NCBI RefSeq assembly: GCF_000577615.1
Contig: NZ_CBXX010000005.1
Coordinates: 62,001-126,000 of the forward strand
Direction of reading: 5' to 3'
Origin: Herbaspirillum sp. RV1423
Lineage (GTDB): Bacteria; Pseudomonadota; Gammaproteobacteria; Burkholderiales; Burkholderiaceae_D
DNA: 64,000 nt
Part shown: positions 58,832-64,000 of the stretch, in pieces
Layout of the letters: each line of letters begins with the position of its first letter
Numbering within the stretch: position 1 is the first letter of the stretch
The notes under the pieces: model-generated
What the model saw: the letters and a program-made list of their open reading frames with translations, nothing else
What the model was told of the DNA's origin: nothing
Database searches by the model: none
Position numbers and translations under genes: made by a program

Positions 58832-60286
58832 ATGCTTACACTGAACAGGCCTGACTTATTCCGTCAGCAATGCTATATCGACGGCCATTGGCTCGATGCC
58901 GACGAAGGCGGCGTGCTCTCCGTCAACAACCCGGCCACGGGCGAGATCATCGGAACGATTCCAAAAATGGGCGGAGCGGAAACGCACCGCGCGATCGATG
59001 CCGCCAATGCCAGTTGGCGCGGCTGGCGCAACAAGTCCGCCAAGGCACGCGCAACGATTCTGCGCCGCTGGTTTGACCTGATGATGGCCAACGCGGACGA
59101 CCTCGCAAAAATCATGACGGTGGAGCAGGGCAAGCCACTGGCTGAATCGAAGGGCGAGATCGCCTACGCGGCTTCCTATCTGGAATGGTTCGGCGAAGAA
59201 GGCAAGCGCGCTTACGGAGACACCATTCCCGGCCCCTCGTCCGACCGCCGTATCGTTGTGGTCAAAGAACCTATCGGCGTGTGCGCAGCGATTACGCCGT
59301 GGAATTTTCCGGCGGCCATGATCACCCGCAAGGTCGGCGCTGCATTGGCGGCGGGCTGTCCGATTGTCGTGAAGCCGGCCACCCAGACGCCCTATTCGGC
59401 ATTGGCGCTGGCGGTGCTGGCCGAAGAGGCGGGAGTGCCGCCCGGCGTATTCTCCGTCATTACCGGTTCGGCAGCCGCCATCGGCGCCGAGATGACGAGC
59501 AACCCCATCGTGCGCAAACTCAGCTTCACCGGATCGACCGAAGTCGGGCGGATGCTGATGGCGCAGAGCGCGGCGACGATCAAGAAGGTATCGATGGAAC
59601 TGGGCGGCAACGCGCCATTCATTGTTTTTGACGATGCGGATCTGGATGCCGCGGTAGAAGGCGCACTGGCAAGCAAATTCCGCAATACCGGCCAAACCTG
59701 CGTCTGTGCGAACCGCCTGTACGTGCAAGACGGCGTCTACGATGCCTTTGCTGAAAAGCTGGTGGCCGCCGTCAACAAAATGCAGGTCGGCAATGGCCTG
59801 ACGGCGGGTGTCAGCCAAGGTCCGCTGATCGATGAAAATGCGGTCGCGAAAATGGAAGAGCATATTGCAGACGCGCTGGGCAAGGGCGGCAAAGTCATCG
59901 CAGGCGGCAAGCGCCATGCGCTCGGGCAGACCTTCTTTGAACCCACCGTGGTGCGCGACGCGAACCCGCAGATGCTGGTGGCGAAAGAAGAGACTTTCGG
60001 CCCTCTGGCGCCGCTATTCCGTTTTCATTTGGACGACGAAGTCATCGGTCTGGCGAACGACACGGAGTTCGGCCTCGCCAGCTATTTCTATACGCGGGAT
60101 ATCGGCCGGGTATGGCGGGTTGCCGAAGGCCTTGAATACGGCATGGTGGGAATCAACACCGGCCTGATCTCGAACGAGATGGCGCCATTTGGCGGCGTCA
60201 AACAATCGGGTATCGGCCGCGAGGGTTCCAGGTACGGATTGGACGATTATCACGTGACGAAGTATTTGTGCATGGGAGGCATCTGA
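58832..60286 (+). CDS. Succinate-semialdehyde dehydrogenase-type aldehyde dehydrogenase
   Basis: A 484-residue ALDH closest in pattern to the GabD group: TVEQGKPLAESKGEIAYAASYLEWFGEEGKRAYGDTIP, ITPWNFPAAMITRKVGAALAAGCPIVVKPA, FTGSTEVGRMLM, MELGGNAPFIVFDDADLDAAVEGALASKFRNTGQTCVCANRLYV (Glu, nucleophile Cys) and APFGGVKQSGIGREGSRYGLDDYHVTKYLC. ATG 58832 is used; a TTG at 58817 would add five residues. As the last gene of the operon it probably oxidises the aldehyde or semialdehyde released upstream; which one is unknown. Confidence 0.88.
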   Translation: MLTLNRPDLFRQQCYIDGHWLDADEGGVLSVNNPATGEIIGTIPKMGGAETHRAIDAANASWRGWRNKSAKARATILRRWFDLMMANADDLAKIMTVEQGKPLAESKGEIAYAASYLEWFGEEGKRAYGDTIPGPSSDRRIVVVKEPIGVCAAITPWNFPAAMITRKVGAALAAGCPIVVKPATQTPYSALALAVLAEEAGVPPGVFSVITGSAAAIGAEMTSNPIVRKLSFTGSTEVGRMLMAQSAATIKKVSMELGGNAPFIVFDDADLDAAVEGALASKFRNTGQTCVCANRLYVQDGVYDAFAEKLVAAVNKMQVGNGLTAGVSQGPLIDENAVAKMEEHIADALGKGGKVIAGGKRHALGQTFFEPTVVRDANPQMLVAKEETFGPLAPLFRFHLDDEVIGLANDTEFGLASYFYTRDIGRVWRVAEGLEYGMVGINTGLISNEMAPFGGVKQSGIGREGSRYGLDDYHVTKYLCMGGI

Positions 60287-60294
60287 GTCCGAGG

Positions 60295-60312
60295 TGCGCC
60301 CTTGCGGGCGCA
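60295..60312 (+). terminator. Possible terminator at the end of the catabolic operon
   Basis: TGCGCCC-TTGC-GGGCGCA, a perfect 7-base stem, starts nine bases after the stop. The T-run is short (ATTTAAC), so termination may be partial. Confidence 0.5.
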
Positions 60313-60686
60313 ATTTAACAACGTGAAGTTGACGCGAATGATAGAAAACCATTGAGATCAATGATTTTGTTTCTATGGGTCAATGAATAAATTTCGGCAA
60401 GGAAAGAATTCATATTTTTTTTGAATGTTATCGTTTTCAATTGGATTTTTTCTTTAATTTTTGTTGCACTGCAAGGGATTTCTTTGTTTTAATGACAACT
60501 TGTTGACTCCGGGTGAAATTTGAATTTTTTCAAATATTTTTATTGTTAAATATTCAAAAAATAACTAAGCGGTTTCCCGCCGACAACAAAAAAAGAAGTG
60601 GTTTTGCGCAGGTAAAGGGAGGGATGCGGTTGGTATTGCCCCGATGCGTGAAATGAAAAGCTGCTCGTCATACAAACCGGGGAAAT
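60313..60686. other. AT-rich intergenic region, about 370 bases
   Basis: No gene. It has several long A/T tracts and a TTTGAA/TTCAAA hairpin-like inverted repeat near 60521-60537, and precedes the cellulose operon, so it probably holds the promoter and sites for silencing or c-di-GMP-linked regulators. I could not identify a definite -35/-10 pair. GGGGA lies just upstream of the ATG at 60687. Confidence 0.5.
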
Positions 60687-61913
60687 ATGAACATAGCAAG
60701 CGATATCTCCAACCTGCTCGGCAGATTCGGAGCAAATGCAAACGGGTACCTGGAAGTAGAAAACACGATCGAATACAAGGAGTTGCCGAAAACGGCAGTA
60801 GTGATTCCTGTAGGGCCCGTCAATTCTCCGGCAGGCGTGAACGAGACTGAAGATTCGCCCCCGGCTGCGGAGAAGGAAACGGTTTCGGCTCCGCCGTCCG
60901 TTGCTGCGGCGAACTCGCCGCATTCGGCGGGCGAGCGCGTAGAGCCGGTCATCGTCGATTTGCCTGCGGATACCGATGGCGCCGCGCCGTCGGCAACCGC
61001 AACTGCAACCGCTCCTGATCCAGTCCCGCCCCCTGTCTTTTCATCTTCGCTGCGATCCTTGCTGGCCGAAGTCGCTCTCAAGCGTGAGAGCCAGGCACGC
61101 GCCCAAAACGAGGAGACGGCGCTTCACACTTCCCTGAACGTCGCCCAACCCCTTACGCCCGCGCAGGTCATCGCCATCGTCTCGCCCAAAGGCGGCGTGG
61201 GGAAGACGACGATATGCGCCGCCCTGGCTGGCGCCTTGCATGGCAAGGGACGCGTCATTGCGATCGATCTGGATCCGCAAAATGCCCTGCAATACCACCT
61301 GGGCGCCGGTTCGGATGCTGCCCCTGCAGGCGCAGCACTGACGGAAGAACGTTGGAGTTCGTTGCTGCGCAGCGGCGCTGCGGGAACTTGCGTGTTGTCC
61401 TATGAAGCCATTTCCGAAGAAGGGCCGCGCGCGCTTGAACAGCGCATCCAGAAGGATCGTCATTGGCTGTCCAGGCAACTGGGGCGAATGAATCTGGGCG
61501 CTGACGATGTCGTGATTCTCGATACGCCGGCAGGTCGGACGCCTTATCTTGAGCAGGCCCTGGATGTCGCCGACCAAGTGGTGGTGGTGGTCACTCCGGA
61601 TGCCGCCTCCTTCCTGGCGCTGGATCATATCGGCGACCTGTTCGATCAGCATGGCGACTGCAGTTATGTCGTCAACCAGTTTGATGCCTCTCGCACCTTC
61701 TGCCAGGACATGCTGGAAGTGCTCAAGCGGCGGTTCGGAAGCAAACTGATCGGTGTCGTCCCCCTAGATCACGCTATCAGCGAAGGGCTTGCCTACGGCG
61801 TCAACACCTTGATGGAGAACAGGAAGTCGCCCGCGTGGCATGAAATCCAGGCCATCGGAGACGTGCTGAAATCGGAGTCCGAGTCGCATGCATTGGCAGG
61901 TATTCGCGCATGA
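60687..61913 (+). CDS. bcsQ: BcsQ-like ParA/MinD ATPase with BcsR/BcsP-like N-terminus
   Basis: A 408-residue protein of the cellulose synthase operon. Residues 4-23 (ASDISNLLGRFGANANGYLE) resemble the short conserved BcsR/BcsP motif. A Pro/Ala-rich linker of about 110 residues follows, with a second short helical motif (SSSLRSLLAEVALKRE). From 160 on there is a SIMIBI ATPase: deviant Walker A SPKGGVGKTT (168-174 region), AIDLDPQNALQYHLG, VVILDTPAGRTPYLEQALDVADQVVVVVTPDAASFL. BcsQ helps place and assemble cellulose synthase at the membrane. The stop overlaps the bcsA start (ATGA). Confidence 0.88.
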   Translation: MNIASDISNLLGRFGANANGYLEVENTIEYKELPKTAVVIPVGPVNSPAGVNETEDSPPAAEKETVSAPPSVAAANSPHSAGERVEPVIVDLPADTDGAAPSATATATAPDPVPPPVFSSSLRSLLAEVALKRESQARAQNEETALHTSLNVAQPLTPAQVIAIVSPKGGVGKTTICAALAGALHGKGRVIAIDLDPQNALQYHLGAGSDAAPAGAALTEERWSSLLRSGAAGTCVLSYEAISEEGPRALEQRIQKDRHWLSRQLGRMNLGADDVVILDTPAGRTPYLEQALDVADQVVVVVTPDAASFLALDHIGDLFDQHGDCSYVVNQFDASRTFCQDMLEVLKRRFGSKLIGVVPLDHAISEGLAYGVNTLMENRKSPAWHEIQAIGDVLKSESESHALAGIRA

Positions 61914-64000
61914 TAAACAAGTCGCTGCAACAACCGGCGTCCAATCGCCTGCAGTCCTGGATACAAACAATCACCGACAAATTTGAAAGGCTCTCGCCCG
62001 GTATGCGGCGCAGGCTGCAGATCGGCATTCTGCTGTTTGCTGCGCTGCTGGCGGTATGCGTCGTTTCCGTGCCGTTTGAGTTCTATTCGCAGTGCGTCTT
62101 TGCCATTGGTTGCTTTGTTGTCGCACTGGTACTGCGCAAGCAGACCGGGCGCTTTCCGGTCGTACTGCTGATCGTTTTATCCCTGACCGTTTCGCTGCGT
62201 TATATCTTCTGGCGCGTGACCTCGACCCTGGCTTTCGAAAGCTGGATCGATTTCGTGTTCGGTTACGCTCTACTGGCGGCGGAAATATATTCGCTTGTCG
62301 TGCTGTGCCTGGGCTACCTGCAAACTTCCTGGCCGCTGCGCCGCGAACCGCAGATGATGACTGCGCCGCCGTCCGAATGGCCGACGGTGGATGTATTCAT
62401 CCCGACGTACAACGAAGCGCTGGATATCGTCTCGCTCACCATTCTTGCGGCACAGGCCATCGACTGGCCAAAGGACAAGCTGCGCGTTCACGTGCTCGAT
62501 GACGGTCGTCGTGAAGAATTCCGCCAGTTCTGCGATAGCTGCGGCGTGAACTATCTGGTTCGGGATAACAATCGCCATGCCAAGGCCGGCAATCTGAACG
62601 AGGCGCTGAAAGTCACCGACGGGGAATTCGTCGCGATTTTCGATGCCGACCACGTGCCGACGCGTTCATTCCTGCAGATCTGCGTTGGCTGGTTCCGCAA
62701 GGATCCGAAGTTGGCGATGCTGCAGACGCCCCATTTTTTCTTCTCGCCGGATCCCTTCGAAAAGAATCTCAATACCTTCCGCTCCGTCCCTAACGAGGGC
62801 GAGTTGTTCTACGGCCTGGTGCAGGACGGCAACGATTTGTGGAACGCCACATTCTTTTGCGGCTCTTGCGCAGTGATGCGGCGCACCGCGCTGATGGACG
62901 TCGGCGGCATCGCGGTGGAAACACTGACCGAGGATGCGCACACCGCGCTGAAGATGAGCCGCGCGGGCTACAACACAGCCTACCTCGCTATTCCGCAGGC
63001 GGCCGGTCTGGCGACCGAAAGCCTTGCGCGCCATATCCGGCAGCGTATTCGCTGGGCGCGCGGCATGGCCCAGATCTTCCGCACCGACAACCCGCTGGCC
63101 GGCAAGGGCCTCACGTTCGGGCAGCGCCTGTGCTACCTCAACGCCATGCTGCATTTCTTCTACGGCTTGCCGCGCCTGATATTCCTGACGGCGCCGCTGA
63201 CCTACCTGTTTTTCGACGCGCATATCTTCCAGGCGCCGGCCCTGATGATCAGCGCCTATGTGTTGCCCCACGTTCTGCATGCCAGTTTGACCAACTCGCG
63301 AATCCAGGGACGTTTCCGCCATTCGTTCTGGAACGAGGTGTACGAGACGGTGCTGGCCTGGTACATCATGGGACCGGTGCTGCTCGCTCTGGTGAACCCG
63401 AAACTGGGAGGGTTCAACGTGACCGACAAGGGCGGGGTCATCACCGACAATCATTTCGACTGGAAGCTCGCCCGTCCTTACATCATCCTCCTGACCCTCA
63501 ACGTCGTGGGCATGCTGTTCGGATTCTGGCAACTGGCGACGGGCGACAGGGGCGCGGTGACCACCATCCTCATCAACATGGCCTGGACGCTCTACAACAT
63601 CGTCATCAGCAGTGCGGCGATGGCCGTGGCCAGCGAGACGCGCCAGGTGCGCAGCGAGCCTCGTGTCGCCGCCGAGCTGCCGGCCCGCGTCCTGTTGCCG
63701 GATGGCCGCGTCATCGACGGCACCACCATGGATTTCTCGCAAAAGGGCATCGGCCTGCGCTTGCCGGAAGGCGTCACGGTCCAGCAGGGCACGCACATCA
63801 ACGTCAGCTTGTTCCTCAATCAGCAGGAAAAGGTATTCCCCGCGATCGTGGTGTTCAATCGCGGCGGCGTGTTCGGGGCCCAGTTCAATTCGCTGAGCCT
63901 GCGCCAGCAGAGCGAACTGGTGCGCCTGACGTTCTCCCGCGCCGACATCTGGGCCACGAACTGGGGCAGCGGCCGGCCCGATACGCCGCTGGCCGCGCTG
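61910..64000 (+). CDS. bcsA: Cellulose synthase catalytic subunit BcsA (3' end missing)
   Basis: The first 697 codons of a membrane glycosyltransferase that polymerises UDP-glucose to beta-1,4-glucan; the frame is open to the window edge. Catalytic motifs are intact: DDG at 197-199, DAD at 245-247, TED at 340-342 and QRIRW at 378-382, with FFCGS at 316-320. Membrane helices flank the enzyme domain (about 37-77, 85-135, 410-455, 485, 525-570). A PilZ domain follows, with RSEPR (581-585) and DFSQKG (608-613), so c-di-GMP activates it. It is coupled to bcsQ by a four-base overlap. bcsB and later genes should lie to the right. Confidence 0.95.
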   Translation, partial: MINKSLQQPASNRLQSWIQTITDKFERLSPGMRRRLQIGILLFAALLAVCVVSVPFEFYSQCVFAIGCFVVALVLRKQTGRFPVVLLIVLSLTVSLRYIFWRVTSTLAFESWIDFVFGYALLAAEIYSLVVLCLGYLQTSWPLRREPQMMTAPPSEWPTVDVFIPTYNEALDIVSLTILAAQAIDWPKDKLRVHVLDDGRREEFRQFCDSCGVNYLVRDNNRHAKAGNLNEALKVTDGEFVAIFDADHVPTRSFLQICVGWFRKDPKLAMLQTPHFFFSPDPFEKNLNTFRSVPNEGELFYGLVQDGNDLWNATFFCGSCAVMRRTALMDVGGIAVETLTEDAHTALKMSRAGYNTAYLAIPQAAGLATESLARHIRQRIRWARGMAQIFRTDNPLAGKGLTFGQRLCYLNAMLHFFYGLPRLIFLTAPLTYLFFDAHIFQAPALMISAYVLPHVLHASLTNSRIQGRFRHSFWNEVYETVLAWYIMGPVLLALVNPKLGGFNVTDKGGVITDNHFDWKLARPYIILLTLNVVGMLFGFWQLATGDRGAVTTILINMAWTLYNIVISSAAMAVASETRQVRSEPRVAAELPARVLLPDGRVIDGTTMDFSQKGIGLRLPEGVTVQQGTHINVSLFLNQQEKVFPAIVVFNRGGVFGAQFNSLSLRQQSELVRLTFSRADIWATNWGSGRPDTPLAAL

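Noticed and set aside
1-64000. CRISPR arrays, tRNA/rRNA genes, prophage or integrative-element ends
   Set aside because: No regularly spaced repeats, tRNA-like cloverleaf with attachment repeat, integrase or phage structural genes were noticed.

Overview
The window looks like a chromosomal segment of a betaproteobacterium, most plausibly of the Oxalobacteraceae (Herbaspirillum/Collimonas type). The G+C is high, the dense codon bias produces long antisense shadow frames, and housekeeping blocks (gmk-rpoZ-spoT, rph, rdgB-hemW, greB, DUF3422, YicC) have Burkholderiales-type proteins. No rRNA, tRNA, CRISPR array, intact insertion sequence or prophage was seen. The genus is an inference.

Layout. 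0-1.7 kb: molybdate uptake (modB partial, modA) divergent from a one-domain ModE-like regulator, with a ModE-type box between them. 1.7-10.5 kb: a CLC chloride channel/antiporter with CBS domains, RlmJ, a frameshifted EAL-HDOD gene, a membrane protein, a two-domain methylglyoxal synthase, GreB, a DUF3422 protein and azoreductase. 10.6-18.8 kb: a LysR regulator, the gmk-rpoZ-spoT stringent-response block, YicC, rph, rdgB-hemW. 18.9-22.1 kb: an HDOD protein and a PAS-GGDEF-EAL protein. 22.5-23.9 kb: a SCO-like copper chaperone and a membrane partner. 24-27.6 kb: a glucarate-type module (GntR, MFS transporter, dehydratase) with an operator inside the promoter spacer. 27.6-29.2 kb: two exported proteins.

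29.2-37.8 kb is an assimilatory nitrate/nitrite operon read leftward (NarK-type transporter, NirB, NirD, FAD reductase, NasA). Its leader carries a sigma-54 promoter, two ANTAR-type hexaloop hairpins and an intrinsic terminator just before the first gene. This is the layout expected for NtrC/RpoN initiation plus NasT-type antitermination. 38.1-41.7 kb holds an aldehyde dehydrogenase, an AraC regulator and a YcaQ-type DNA glycosylase. 41.8-44.7 kb is a more AT-rich patch with an orphan gene, a flavin-reductase-like protein, an H-NS protein and a very small Cys-rich ORF.

44.8-60.3 kb is a large catabolic locus. A FadR-type regulator and an SDR are divergent from an AroE paralogue, a five-gene Liv-type ABC importer, a second SDR, a fused E1 alpha-beta 2-oxoacid/acetoin-type dehydrogenase, a VOC protein, E2, E3 and an aldehyde dehydrogenase. 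The parts suggest import of a carboxylated compound, oxidation of hydroxyl groups, thiamine-dependent C-C cleavage to acyl-CoA plus an aldehyde (or oxidative decarboxylation), and oxidation of the aldehyde. The substrate is unknown, and this is the best candidate here for an undescribed pathway. The window ends (60.7-64 kb) in a cellulose synthase operon: a BcsQ-like ATPase with a BcsR/BcsP-like N-terminus, then BcsA with a PilZ c-di-GMP domain, cut by the window edge.
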